Source: Arachis hypogaea (lineage: Eukaryota > Streptophyta > Magnoliopsida > Fabales > Fabaceae). From it: DNA of 64,000 bases. A model generated the notes under the pieces. The model saw only the letters and a list, made by a program, of their open reading frames with translations, did not search any database and was not told the origin of the DNA. Made by a program: the position numbers and the translations under genes. Shown piece by piece: positions 1 through 12,945 of this stretch (position 1 is the first letter of the stretch; each line of letters opens with the position of its first letter). The stretch is taken from contig NC_092040.1 in the NCBI RefSeq assembly GCF_003086295.3, positions 7,564,001 to 7,628,000 on the forward strand, in the 5' to 3' direction.

Positions 1-137
1 TACCTACCTCCTTTCCTAGGACCGAAGAATTTTCTAAGGGGGGAAAAAATCCCAAGTGTATATTATAAAATTAAAACCAATGTTTGAAACGGGCTTGACA
101 TAACCCAAATATATTAAGCAATGAAAAAGGCTTTTAC

Positions 138-3100
138 CTGTGTCCATTCAAGCTATAGACAAGTTTCCCAAGTTCTACATCCCATAGCTTTACAGTTGTG
201 TCAAATGACGCACTGCACAAAAAGGATGACTACATAGTTTTAAAATGAACCCAGCTTAAGTGAAATGCATTTTAACTCTAGAAAGATAAAACATTCACTA
301 ACAGTAGAGTGCCATATGAAAGGAATTAAATCAATTTGAATCAGTAGCATGCAAAAATGTAGCAGTAGCACATCATTCACAGTTAGCACTTAGCAATGTA
401 CAGGTACAAGGCATTCGGAGCAACCACAACTTCAAACAAACACACGCAGAGGTCACTAACTAAGACTAAGGAAACACACAGTAAACAAATTCTAATTCCA
501 GGAAATCAATAAGAAAGGCTTGCAAATAAATCAAGAGCAAAAAAACTTAATTTTAGCAAGAACACATACCTCGCCAACAACAACTTTTTATTAGGGTTAT
601 TTGTACCGGTACCAGTGGGGCTCCATCTGATAGTATATATCTCCTGCAAAACAATTATCTAGTTCTCTCAATAATCTGCACAGCATTTAAGTCAAATGTG
701 ACAGAGGAATTCCCTATTGGTATAGGATTACACCAGGGATCATCCTTAAGTCCATACCTTTTCACATTAGTCTTGGAAGTACTCACAGAGCACATCCAAG
801 AGCCTGTGCCATGGTGCATGCTTTTTGCCGATGATATCGTCCTTATGGGAGAGTCAAGGGAAGACCTAAATAAGAAGTTGGAGTTATGGAGAGAAGCTCT
901 AGAAGTGTATGGTCTATGCATAAGCCGTAGTAAGACGGAATATATGGAATGTAAGTTCAGTCTGAGAAGGGAAAACTCCAATATAGAGGTGAAAATTGGA
1001 GAGAACACCTTACGAAAAGTTAAAAGTTTTAAGTATCTTGGGTGCATCATACAGGATAATGGAGAGATTGAACATGATGTAAATCATAGGATCCAAGCAG
1101 GTTGGTCAAAATGGCGGAGTGCATCTGGTTTTATATGCGACAAAAAGTGCCTTTAAAACTTAAAGGTAAATTCTATCGCACCGCTATAAGACCGGCTATG
1201 CTGTATGGTACGGAGTGTTGGGCGGCTAAAGGAGAGCACGAACATAAGCTGAGTGTGGCAGAGATGAAGATGTTGAGATGGATGAGTGGTCACACGCGAT
1301 TGGATAAAATAAGGAATGAAGATATAAGGGAGAGAGTTGGAGTAGCACCCATTGTGGAAAAGATGGTTGAATCGCGTCTCAGGTGGTTTGGACATGTGAG
1401 AAGAAGACCGATAGAACATCCAGTCAGGAGGGTGGATGAGATGGAAGATGGACAAAGGGCGAAAGGCAGAGGAAGACCTAAGAAGACCATCCATGAGGTG
1501 GTCAAACGAGATCTACATGTAAACGGTCTCTCTGTAGACATGATACATGACAGAGCACAATGGCGTCGTTTGATTCATGTAGCCGACCCCACTTAGTGGG
1601 ACAAGGCTTTGTTGTTGTTGTTGTTGGAAGCTTAACATAAAATCTTAAATTGAGATATAATAAAAACAAATCATTACCTTGGTATGTTCTCGAAAATCAT
1701 GAAGATACTTATCGTGTTTCGTACTCCATATCTACAAAAACAAGAAACATCAAAGAGTACAAACACATTAGTTTCCAGACGTTCCAGCAAAATGACATAC
1801 TTGTCTCATAAGTGTACTATAAGGTAAACATTTTATTCCAAAATCCTACCAGTGGAAAATGTCATTATGCAACAAACAATTAGAACAGTTAAATATTACC
1901 TTTGCAGTGATATCATCAGAACATGAGGCCAGCAACGATCCGGTTGGATCCCATTTGACACAATTAACTTCACCCTAAATTTGCAGAAAGGTCATTTGGT
2001 CAGTGGTCACCACGTAAAACACCAACAGAAAGTGACCCAACCAATCTATATAGTTAACCCTGCTAGCTGGTTTAAATAGATTATCAATAAAGTACATGAT
2101 GAATCCTACTCCCTCGAGGATAGTATAATCATCGGATTGTAACTATCGGTGTATACTAAAACTCTTTTGAAGTTTGGTCACAATACAAACCTGATGGCCA
2201 GCAAAACTTTTTACAGGGCGATTTTCACCAATCTTGCAAACATATATCATGGTGTCAGTAGAGCTCGTCGCAAATGACACATTGTTGCGCCAGTCAACAT
2301 CAAGTGTTGGGCCTAAACAACATATCAATCCCAAAATTAAAAATATAAACATGGTCAAGGTTACCTCAACTCCCTATTTAGACAATTCTGCTTTGTTAAA
2401 CAAGTCATATTCAATATTTATACCTGAATGAAAGTCAAATTGTTGTTTCCATTCCGCTGCTTTCACATCCCATACAATGGCAGTCTTATCACAACTTCCA
2501 GTAAGAATATAATCACCTTTCTTATTCCATTTCAAAGAAAATATGGGTCCCTTGTGTTTGCTTAATGTACTCCGCAATTCACCTGGTCAAAGACATTGGC
2601 ACAATCAAAATAGTATTAGTCAATACTCAAAAGAGCGAATTCAAACACAAATCAAGCCTTTGACGTCTCCCCATCTAATCATATGAATCTCAAAGGAAGT
2701 ATTGCAGTGTATTCGTATGGAAGACATCCCACCATTAGTAGTCCAAATTCTTGCTTGCCCATCATATGAACCAGTAGCAAGTAGTGTCCCATCTGACTGC
2801 ATGTCAAACAAGATAGATCAAGATCTTGATAGGATTTACATAAAGTTATGATTAAATACTGCAAAGAATACTCATCCAAACAAAAAAAATGCTGCAAAGA
2901 ATACTTGTGAATTTACATCTCAGTTGCATGAATTATACTTGAGCATATGAAAATAAGTGCCGCAGGCCACAGGGGACCATCATGCCTGAACTATTATGTA
3001 CACTAAACTCAGGAAGAAAAAAATTGGCAAGAAAATTATAAAGCTCCATATATTTCTTAATTTTTCACATAGCTCCCTTATGTTTTTCAAAACCTACACA

Positions 3101-5870
3101 AACCTCTGAGAAATATATTAAACCCACATTGAAAGACACAATTTTCCTCATAAACTTTCCCTGTTGAAAAGAGGTTGCCGTGGGTTTGAAAATGATAAAA
3201 TAGCATGTGGAAAAAAGCAGGGAACTAGAGGGGAGGTTGAAGTAGCTACTAATGCCTACTACCCAGTACCCATCCTGGATTCAAATCAGATAATCAAAAT
3301 ACGTAATCAAACTCACATTCCAATCAAGTGTTGTGACATCTTTATTCCTTTCATTTGTTTTACCCGTCACATGCCTCAACACCAACGCATTCAATGGGCC
3401 ATTCTGTGAAGTAGATTTGGATTTCCCCTCTGGCAGTGTCCAAATACGAGCCGTTGCATCCCCGGAACTAGAAGTTGAAAATGTCAATAGTGAAGTGAAT
3501 TAAGGAATTGTGAGTCTTGAAATGGAAAGGCAGAATGAGCAATATTTTTTACATCAACCATAATACATAGTGCATAATCATGATCATATTTTATGCAGAA
3601 AGAAAATTAGTCACTCATGGAGAAGACATTTACCCCGAGGCTAAAAGAGATCCTGCAGGACTCCATGCACAAGCACACACCTAAATTGATCGTAAACAAA
3701 TCCATTAACAGTCAGTCTAACAGAAGAAACAGGTAATGAAACCAAGCTTTCAAACAAACAAAGCATTTATGAAATTCTTCACCTCTGAAGTATGCCCTTC
3801 CAAAATTGTCACTTCTGTTCTAGAAAATTCACCTGGTGGAGATGTTGATGTTGTAGTAATATCCATTGGTTCTGGTCCTGCTACAGTGAATGAAAACTTC
3901 ATTACTCCAATACTCCTATAAAGGAAGAATAATAATTGAAAGGGAAAACTAGTTTGCAATTTGCATTCTCTGCTCACTTTGAAAGGACAAGTTTGGGACC
4001 AGGGGAAATCTAGTGTGGCAAACAGTTGCAGCTAAATATAAGATACTTCATTTATAAATCCCCAAAGGAAATAAAATGTAAAATATTATGCCAAAGATAA
4101 TCAGGATGTTGAACTAAAGACATAAGCCAAAAAGGCATGATCTGAAAGAGAAGATTCCTAACCTTGGGCATCTTCGGCTAGCAATAATTTATTGAAATTT
4201 GAAATTGAATAAGAAGCAGCAAACTACAAGCGTTTAGTGAAACTATACTGAAATTTATAATCTCATCAGTTATTACACCAGCATTCTGCAGTTACCAGCG
4301 ATCAAATGACAATATTACAAGAAAATATGTTCATCCGTTCTTCCTTACCCAACATAAGGTTATGAGATGTATGCATAAAAATAACACACCTACTTCACAA
4401 GAAATGCTGAACATGCAACAGAGAACAATTTTTTTATTTTTTATCTAAGACAATGTAAATCAATTCTGCTGGGCAAACGATTACCTCCAAATACTCTAAT
4501 CTCTTCTTGTTTTATAGTAACCTTATCTACTTGATCTGCACCCATTTCTCTACCAATGTGATTTTCATGCGGCCATTCTCGGTCTTTATGAGTTTCTACC
4601 TTTTCTTTATCCTTTTCCCATTCTTTCTCCTTTTCACGCTTTTCCCTCTCTCTATCCTTTTCGAATTCTTTCTCCTTTTCACGCCTTTCCCTCTCCCTAT
4701 CCTTCTCGCTTTCTTTCTCCCTTTCACGCCTTTCCCTCTCCCTATCCTTTTCGCTTTCTTTCTCCCTTTCACGCCTTTCTTTCTCCCTATCCTTTTCGCA
4801 TTCTTTCTCCCTTTCACGTCTTTCCTTTTCTCTTACCCGCCTACGCTCACCTTCATGTTCCTTTTCGGACTCCTTATTTCTATCCTTCTGTTGTTTCCTC
4901 CTTCTTTCACTTATCATTTTCCTTAGTTCGTGCACATCTTTTGTGATGAGATCCATAGGTTGTAAGAGTGAAAAATCTTCATCCACATCTGCATCACACT
5001 GGCGGACTAATTGTGAGTAACATGAAAGAAAACTTAAAAATATAAAAGAAATCCACTCAAACAGATGACAACAATTCTGATAGTGAAAACTACAATACCA
5101 AACCAAGAAAAAACTCACATTACTAATGTTGACTTCCATCTCCAAGTACTGTAGCCCCTTCTGAACAAATGTAACAAGAGCACCGGGTGGTACTAAACTT
5201 CCATCAATGGGGTTTTTGTTAATACTAGCCTCATAACCAAATGCAAAAGCTGAGTGCGTAAAACCTGCCGTTGCAACACACAAGGTTCATGGTATGGACA
5301 TCTCAGAAAATATTGATGAAAAACCTTTGCTTGCTCAGTGACAACAACAATAATCATAAATAATAGTAACATTATTATAGAATAAGCCTCATAAAACCTC
5401 TATCAGAATCTAGAGGATGTCATGGTTCAAAAATATAAATTGAACTGTGCTTTCAGAACTACAAGATTAAGTCTCAAAAACCAAATTCAACTTCATCAAC
5501 AGATCTAACCAATTTCGGTTCCTCTTTCTAAGTTTTACAGAAAAGCACATATTAAAATATAACAATAATAATTGGAGCTCCAAATTCCCCCCATATAAGG
5601 TTTGGTTTCAGTGCAGTAGCTAAACCCTAATCTAGTGGTAACAGCAATTGTAAGCGCTTGAGTAAGCTCAAACCGTAAACAATTGAAATTCGTCTAATGC
5701 TCTAAAACCCTGGCACCTCATGGAACAAAAAGGGGCAAAAAAGGAGGAGGACTTCATGGTACAAAGAGAGAAGAAAAGAGGTAGGAGGTAGGAGATAGAA
5801 GAAAGGTACCTGATTCTTGAAGGTAGCGAAAGACGAGATAATTGAGCTCCACGGAGGTGACGGTAGTCAT
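138..5870 (-). CDS. HOS15: HOS15-like LisH/WD40-repeat protein (3' end beyond window)
   Basis: Coding exons read on the minus strand: 5810-5870, 5119-5264, 4485-4998, 3783-3877, 3634-3680, 3317-3467, 2733-2796, 2424-2582, 2191-2312, 1900-1974, 1678-1731, 570-643 and 138-212. All junctions are GT-AG, and the frame stays open across all 1637 nt (about 545 codons). The N-terminus ([20 protein letters not shown], then [13 protein letters not shown]) is a LisH dimerisation motif. A long Arg/Glu/Lys-rich coiled segment follows, then WD40 blades with motifs such as [39 protein letters not shown] and [12 protein letters not shown]. This order matches Arabidopsis HOS15 (TBL1/TBLR1 family, from memory about 610 residues), so roughly the last 70 residues are missing to the left. 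The known family role is nuclear: it links histone deacetylases and a CUL4-DDB1 ligase to stress and flowering genes. The start was chosen because the ATG at 5870 begins the LisH motif directly. Confidence 0.93.
655..1640 (+). mobile_element. RTE-type LINE, 5'-truncated 3' fragment
   Basis: The fragment lies in the intron between the HOS15-like exons 1678-1731 and 570-643, antisense to the gene. It encodes the C-terminal half of a non-LTR reverse transcriptase. Visible motifs are [12 protein letters not shown], the catalytic FADD near 827-838 and the thumb region [23 protein letters not shown]; the protein ends in ADPT at 1593. The nucleic-acid tail ends in a short (TTG)n run at about 1611-1626 instead of poly(A), which fits the RTE clade. 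The reading frame breaks at about 1146 (see the pseudogene entry). The 5' boundary is not exact; recognisable coding starts near 698. Confidence 0.8.
698..1596 (+). pseudogene. LINE reverse transcriptase 3' part, frameshifted
   Basis: Two overlapping frames, 698-1156 and 1102-1596, together read as one RTE-type reverse transcriptase C-terminus. The first carries the FADD active site and ends soon after CDKK; the second resumes with [20 protein letters not shown]. The loss of one base just after the run aaaaag at about 1142-1147 explains the switch. No endonuclease domain is present, so the copy is truncated at the 5' end and cannot be mobile by itself. Confidence 0.78.
4600..4840 (-). repeat. 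45-bp coding tandem repeat in HOS15-like exon 3
   Basis: About five imperfect 45-bp units encode 15-residue blocks of the form R-R-E-(R/K)-E-K-E-x-E-K-D-R-E-(R/K)-E. They form a strongly charged, probably single-helix segment between the LisH and WD40 parts. The units differ mostly at third positions and at the residue after KE (C, S, S, F, W), so the array is old enough to have diverged but keeps its frame. Confidence 0.8.
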
Positions 5871-6641
5871 GGTGGGAGAAGAGAAAGGGCTAAGCAAGCA
5901 TGAGTTATTGGCAGAGAAGCGTTGCGTGCCGTCGTTAGCTACGTGCTACGGCGGCACAGAAGAGAAGGCAGGGGATTTTACAATTTTGCAATTCAGAATG
6001 AAACTGCAATTTTCTCTCTCGCCGTTCCCTTTGGCTCTCTGTTACTACTACTTTTTCCCGTCCGTTTATGCTTCTTAGCTTTTTATGTCCACCAGCAGTT
6101 TTAATTTCTATTTCCTTGTTATAAAACATATTATTTGTATCTTAAAATTAGTTATTATATATTTACATATATTATTTAATTTATTTTTAATATATATTTT
6201 TTATTAATAATAATTTTTGTTGATTATTCTTTATATATATTTAATATAATTGATTATTTTATATTTTTAGCCAATATTTTAGAATTTAGAATAATAACTT
6301 AAATAGTTGTTCAATATTTTAGGTTAATTTTAGAGTCTAAATCTTAAAAAAGCTTTTTAATAAACTATTTTATTTAATATTCTAATATTTTAACAAGAAA
6401 CGCATGTGTTGACAAAAAAATTATTGGAGACTTATTTAAAATATTATTTTATTTAAAAATTAAATTTATTAATGAGAAAACCTTTTTAAGAAATTAAAGC
6501 ACACATTTTATATGATACGAATTTGTATAAAAAAAATAGAAAATTAGATAAAAAATCAGAGATAATTAAAGAAAAATTCTTAAGATTAGAACAAAAAAAA
6601 TAAATTTTCTATTACATTATGAATATTTCGCATTATTATAT
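5871..6641. other. HOS15-like 5' flank, then AT-rich spacer
   Basis: The first 200 bases or so are mixed in composition and should hold the 5' untranslated region and core promoter of the minus-strand HOS15-like gene. From about 6120 the sequence is very AT-rich, with no coding signal or clear repeat. Confidence 0.4.
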
Positions 6642-8525
6642 GGGCAATTTACTTAAATAAATAGAATAGAGAAAACGTTTACTTAAATGTGCAAAACTGA
6701 TTCTTGTTATCTGTATGTGCAAAAAGTCATTTCTATGTAATCCGTGGCAACCCACCACGGTTTCAAAACGTGCATAAACTGTGGCAGGTCCTAGCGGATT
6801 ATGGCCAAAAGATATAGAGTGTAAACCGTGGTAGGTCACCACGATTTACTAAGGAGAGATGGCGTGCATAAACCGTGGAGAGTCACCACGGTTTATGAAG
6901 AAACTTGTTTGCACATAAAACCTTGTGGGTCACCACGGTTTATGTGTGGTAAATAATGGCCAGAAAATCTTGTTAATTTTATGTCCAATAGAAAATGAAT
7001 TTATTAGTACAATAAATTTATTAGCAGAATCTTAAATTATGTCTTATCAACAACAGCTTTTTATAATAGAAAGAGTACAATAAAAAAAATCAGAAAATAC
7101 TAAGAAAATGATTTTTATAGTGCTTAAAAAATTGATGTCTATTTACTAAAAAATAAAAAATTAATATTTAATTTAAAATAATGAAATTTAATAAATTTAA
7201 AATATTTAAAATTTGTTATGTAAAATAAATTAGAAAAAAATTAGACTCCAATAATAAACACCATAAAATTTTTGGATTTTTTTCTATTATAAAATAAAAA
7301 AATATTTTTAAAAATAAATTACACTAACATTAATGTTTGGAATCTGTGTTTTTATTTTTTATTTTGAGTTTTTATGAAGTTTTCAAAATCTTAGGCGAAC
7401 TTATAAAAACTACTCAAAAGTTCGTTTAAGCTTAAGGTGACCTCTCTTATTATATTCATCTTTATTTTTTCATTTATAAAATAAAGATTTATTACACTAT
7501 AACATATTAATGAGTACAATAAAATAATTACTTGTTAATATTGGTATATTAATATTCATTAACATGCTTATTGATTAAATATTTTATATAGATTTAATAA
7601 ATTCACATATAAGTGTATATTGATACATTAGTATTTGTTAAATTTAAAATAAAAAATATTTATTATATTATAAGAATATTAATGAGTACTCTAAAAAATA
7701 TTAATAAGTAATTATTTTATTATGTTCATTAATATTTTTTATAGTATAATAAATATTTAAATATAGTGTAAAATGAAAAATAGGGATAAACATAATGAAA
7801 AACTAATTGATAATACATGTAAAAATTTTATAGTATATATTAGTCAATAATACATAAAGAGAACTAAAAAATTTTATTATAAATATTCAATAGAAATAGA
7901 TGATTTTTTTTTCTTTATAAAATGTACTATATAGTGTGTATTTATTAGGCTGCCTTTGTTTTCAACAACAAAATAAGATAAGACACTGAAAATAGGACAG
8001 GACAAGACACTGATGGATAGAGACACAAAATTTTGTGTTTTTGTAATTCTGCTTGGTGATAAACTAGAACAAATTATGAAAATCTAATTTATTCTCATTT
8101 TTTTCATTAAAAAAATTTGAGATGAAAAATATAATAATAAAAAATATAATTATAAAAAATTAACAAGAATAATAAAAAAAATAAAAAATAAGTTGTGTCT
8201 CTTGGACATAAAATTAACAAGGTTTTCTGGCCATTATTTACCACACATAAACCGTGGTGAACCACAAGGTTTTATGTGCAAACAAGTTTCTTCATAAACC
8301 GTGGTGACTCTCCACGGTTTATGCACGCATCTCTCCTTAGTAAACCGTGGTGACCTACCACGGTTTACCCTCTATATCTTTTGGCCATAATCCGCTAGGA
8401 CCTGCCACGGTTTATGCACGTTTTGAAACCGTGGTGGGTTGCCACGGATTACATAGAAATGGCTTTTTGCAAATACAGGTAACAAGAACCAGTTTCTCTA
8501 TTCTATTTATTTAAGTAACTTGCCC
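6642..8525. mobile_element. Non-autonomous Mutator-like element with long TIRs
   Basis: Long terminal inverted repeats run from 6642 to about 6988 and from about 8203 to 8525. The element begins GGGCAATTTACTTAAATAA and ends with its near-complement. It is flanked by a perfect 9-bp direct repeat TTATTATAT (6633-6641 and 8526-8534), the Mutator-type target duplication. The left TIR is about 24 bp longer because of one insertion/deletion near 6676-6700. Each TIR carries several palindromic units of the form CCGTGG...CCACGG. The 1.2 kb interior is AT-rich and encodes no transposase, so movement would need a protein from elsewhere. Confidence 0.88.
6989..8202. other. AT-rich interior of Mutator-like element
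   Basis: No open frame of note. The part from about 7948 contains a self-complementary stretch around GACACAAAATTTTGTGTTTTT (near 8021-8042), which resembles the centre of a degraded miniature element. Confidence 0.4.
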
Positions 8526-8534
8526 TTATTATAT

Positions 8535-11500
8535 CATACTTTTATTTATAGTATAATTTTGTTATTAGGTTAATTCAAAACTAATTCTATAATTGAAATT
8601 AATAAATCAATATATATTTGAATTTATTTAAATATTAATTAATTCGGGTTCTGTATCTAGATTTTTTCATTTGGATTTATTTCTTCATTTTGTCGTAAAC
8701 ATTAATAATTTACCTTTTCTCGGTTAAATCATTCCACTTTAGTTTATAATGTTTATTTTTTTTTAATTAACACGTGATGTCAAATAAAACTTTTTATATT
8801 TTTCATTTTAAGTAATTTAGACGTACATATTTTAAATAAATAATATATATTTGAAAAACTTTAGTTTTTTATTTTTAAATATCTACATTTAGAATATTAA
8901 AAGTGCGTGTTTCTTAAAAATATATAAAAAAAACTTATTATAAAATAACAATTTTTAACTTACAAATCATTAAAAAATGTGCCAAAAATTCCCCAAATTA
9001 AGTTTGCGAGTAACATAAAAATTTTTAATAAGCTGTTTAAACAAATTTCCTTATCAATCAATACTATCATAAAGCCTATCTGAACTGACATCATGCCATT
9101 TAACATAATATATATTAATTAAATAAAAATATGAAATGAAAAATATAACACTAAAAAAATGTTTTACGATTTTAAAAACTTAAAAAGAAAATGATCGTTT
9201 TGAAAGAACAGCCTTAGCTTGTCGAAATTAAAGAAAACATTTAGGTGCGTTTGCTTTGTGTTTTTATATTTTATTTTTAGTATGTTTTATTTTTTAATTT
9301 TTATAAAAAAATAAAAATAAAATTTTATTATTTTATTATTTTTATTTTTTATTTGCAAAATTTAAATAAATAAAAAATACTAAAAATAAAAATAAAAAAT
9401 AAAAATGCAAACTAAATGTAACCATTTGTTTTGTTCATGAATATGCCACGGTAAATTAAAGGCATATTAACTTCCATGAGCATATTACTTGTGCCAAAAA
9501 TAATTTGTAAAACATCTTTAAAATATTTAAAACGCACTAAAAATATTTAAATATGAATAAAAACCTTTTTTACAACGGAATTACTTTGCAATTTTTCGAA
9601 AAAAATGACGCATAAGTATTGTCATTTGCTACTTTGGGCATTTTTGTTAACAAAAATAAATTTTCTTCATATTTTAATATTTTTAATACATTTTTAAATG
9701 TTGAAGATACTTCTCTCATTATCATAAATCGAAATTGTTTTTGTAGAAATTAAATAATTTAAAAATATTTTTTGTGGGTTACTCTTACACGGAATGCGAT
9801 TGCATACTCCCTAAAGTTTTAGAGTACTAAAACTCCTGTTAAAAGTTAAAAAAAAAAGTTAGCATCTATGATTGTTTTATATTTTTTATTTAAAATTTGT
9901 TTGGGCTAGGATTAAAATTCTACATTGGATCCGTTAAACTTAAAAGGCCAGTTTGGGCTTATTACACTTTTTGATTAATATTACACATATTAAATTATTA
10001 TAACATTTAAAAAAATTATTATAACATTATAATTAGAAAAAATAAAAAGTTTAAAAAATTAAAAAATCAAAACATATTTTTAGTATTAATTCTAAAAGAC
10101 TAAAAAATACCCTTTAATATTAAAATTATTTAATTTTAATTTTAATTTTATTTAATTAAAAAGACAAAAATATTCTTTTAGTATTAATATTATTTAAATG
10201 TATTAAAATAAAAAGACCAAAATATCATTTATTTTGTGGAAGCATATTAAAAGGGAAAAAAATTCTATGCCATTAATTACTTATAAATATTTATGAATTT
10301 AACTTTAATTTTAAAAATTTAAATTTATATATATACTATATAACATAAAATAAATACTTCGTATAAAGAGAATGAATTTAATTATTGTTCTTTTTTCTAA
10401 TTTTAAAAATTAATTATATTAAGCATTTTGTAACTTAATTTTACTGATTTATACTTAATTCATTCCATTATACTCAAAATTTATTTTTATTATACTATAC
10501 ATACTAAAACACATTTATATTATGATTTTTTTTATATTCTGTATCTTCTTATTTAAATACCAATTCATAAAAATAAATATAAATATATAATAAAAAAATT
10601 ATTTATTTAAGTATTATAAAGAAAATATTATTCACAAAAATAAAAACTATTCTTAAAATTATTATTGAAATTTAAAGAAAAAATAAATATAATTTAAATA
10701 ATTTATAACATAATTTAATTAAATAGATTTAACTCTCTAATATTTTTTAAAGAGGAGAAGATACAAGTTTGAGATAAAAATATTTTTTTAAAAAGATCTA
10801 GGAATCACCACTAATTTTATTGAAAAAATAAAAAATTTTAAATTTCACATAATAATCTTTTTAGAGTTTAGGACTCGATTTGAGCTAATTATCTTATATA
10901 TTAAAAAAATAAAAATATACAATTTATATAATTTTTACTTAACCTTAATCAAATTTTAACCATCATTTACATTTTTTTTATTCTTATTTTTTTTTGTTGC
11001 AAATTTTTTTTCTTATTTTTTTAGAAATCTAATTCTAATTCGATATTCAAATCAATGCAAAATGATATGATCGGTCCGGGTTTAGTCACAAAAACATATT
11101 TACACCCTAACTTCATAAATTAAACATCAACTCTAGTTACAAATATGATGATAATGTAACACTATTCTACTTTTTAATTTGTGATTACTTTTTTAAAATT
11201 ATTTTTAAATTTAGTTTTAACTATAAAAATCTAAAATTAAATTTAACTAAGCCAGTGAGGCGAAGTGGCTCCGAACGCGACAATAGAAATGATGAAGGAG
11301 ATGTAACGTTGAACGAGACACCGGCGACGATGATGGATTTGGTTAGAAGTGAGATTTGGGAAAGAGAGCTATGAGGTAAAATAAATATAAAATATTTTTT
11401 AATTTAAAGCAGAAGAGGTAAAACAAATATAAAGAAAATAATAGAAATTTCAGCTACAAAAAACTAATTTAAAAATAAAAATATATGAAGTATTGGTTCA

Positions 11501-12249
11501 TTAAATAATTAAAAACTTTATACACTGTTGATTAACCAAACTATAAAGGAGTATTGTAAATATAATGGTATTAAAAATAATATGAGTATAATAATTTTTT
11601 AATTTATAATTAACAATTTTAAATAGTTATTTTTTTTAAATCGAATAAATATAATTAATCATATAAATATAATAATACGAATACGTTTATTTTTATTAAA
11701 TTAAATTAAGTTATTAATTAATTATATTTATTTAAACTTTAATTTAAAAATTTTATAATTTAAAATTTTAAATTATGTGAATAAAATTAAATTAAATAAA
11801 AATAAAAATATACCAGTACAATTTAAATCGTACTGTAATGAATTTATAAAATTCTAAAACAAAATAAATCTTAAAAGATAAAAATAAAAAAATTGTTATG
11901 GAAAATAATAATTTTTTATTTTATTTCAGTAAAAAAATTAACACTAATAAAACATTAATTAAAAAAACGTTGCTTAATAAATAAAGATGGAAGATTAATA
12001 TTTTATGATTATTTTATAATTTTTATTTAAAAGTATAATTTTAAGTTAGTGTTAATTTTTTAAATATTAACCTTTTTAAAAAATATAATTTGTTGGTATT
12101 AATTATTTAAAGATGTTATCAATATATAATAAAAGCTCTATTAATAGAATACATATTAGAATACCGTGCCAACACACAAAAATATACTCTATACATGTTA
12201 GAATACATGTTATAAAAGCTCTATTAATATAATTTGTTGGTATTAAATT
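8535..12249. other. AT-rich intergenic region without genes
   Basis: There is no believable gene. The region is mostly poly(A/T)-like sequence with many short homopolymer runs. A palindromic miniature element lies at 9241-9422 (listed separately). A small GC-richer island at about 11250-11350 has short frames only and I could not assign it. Confidence 0.5.
9241..9422. repeat. Palindromic miniature element (TIR about 45 bp)
   Basis: The left end GGTGCGTTTGCTTTGTG followed by TTTTTATATTTTATTTTTAG is mirrored at the right by an A-rich arm ending ...AAAATGCAAACTAAATGTAACC. The two halves could fold into one AT-rich hairpin. It looks like a MITE. No clear target duplication was found, so the superfamily is open. 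Confidence 0.5.
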
Positions 12250-12299
12250 AAGTTGAATGTTTTGACAATTTCAATCGATTGGTAATGGTACATAAAATT
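12250..12299 (+). repeat. Left arm of 50-bp inverted repeat
   Basis: This arm is complementary, with one or two differences, to 13557-13606. It contains TTTCAATCGATTGGTAATGG and so carries one copy of the palindromic decamer that is arrayed at 13570-13912. The two arms bracket about 1.25 kb and may be the ends of an old transposon, although I found no convincing target duplication. Confidence 0.65.
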
Positions 12300-12603
12300 A
12301 ATTTATAGATTAGTAATTTATAAAATTAATTTTGCCGATCAATAGTACCTTTTGCTTTTATTCAAGTAAGGCAGAGTAAAAAATACAAAAAGTATATGAT
12401 ATTGATAAGGTAGCAGCGTATCAAGTAGTAAGTATGCTTAATTTATTTATTTGTGTTATGCACAAATTTAGTTTCGTTAAAATATTAGTAACCAGTGCTC
12501 TAATTTTTGTAAATATGTTTTGGGATAAGTGTTTGCAATTAGTTAAATGTTATAATATATTGAGTAAATTCTTTTAATATATTTAGAGTTAATATAAAAC
12601 TGA

Positions 12604-12945
12604 GGGTAAAAAACGTATTTAAGCCAAGGAGAGAAGTTTATTACGCATATAAGCCAAACAAGAATTTGATACAAGAATTCACAGTACACTTTAATGTAAT
12701 TCGAAACAACTTTATTCGAATTACATTCCTTAATAATTCGAATCAATACGGCTCCAATTATTCCCAACCATGGCATACAAGTAATTCGAATCAACTTAGA
12801 ACGAATTATAAAAGCATAATTCGAATTGTATCAATTCGAATTAGTAGGAACACGTGAGTAGGAGGAAGTTCGAATCAAATTGATTCGAATTACTCACATT
12901 TCGAATCAAATGGTAATTCGAATTACACATTGTACAATAAGATAC
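12604..12945. repeat. Block of AATTCGAATT-type palindromes, possible orphan Mutator-like TIR
   Basis: The block contains more than ten copies of TTCGAAT or its palindromic form within about 340 bp. It begins with GGTAAAAAACGTATTTAAGCC, which resembles the GGGCAATTTACTTAAATAA start of the complete element at 6642. It may be a single TIR left after deletion of the rest. No matching opposite end was found. Confidence 0.5.

Noticed and set aside
4507..4926. 139-codon plus-strand frame rich in Phe and Leu
   Set aside because: It is the antisense shadow of the charged repeat in the HOS15-like exon.
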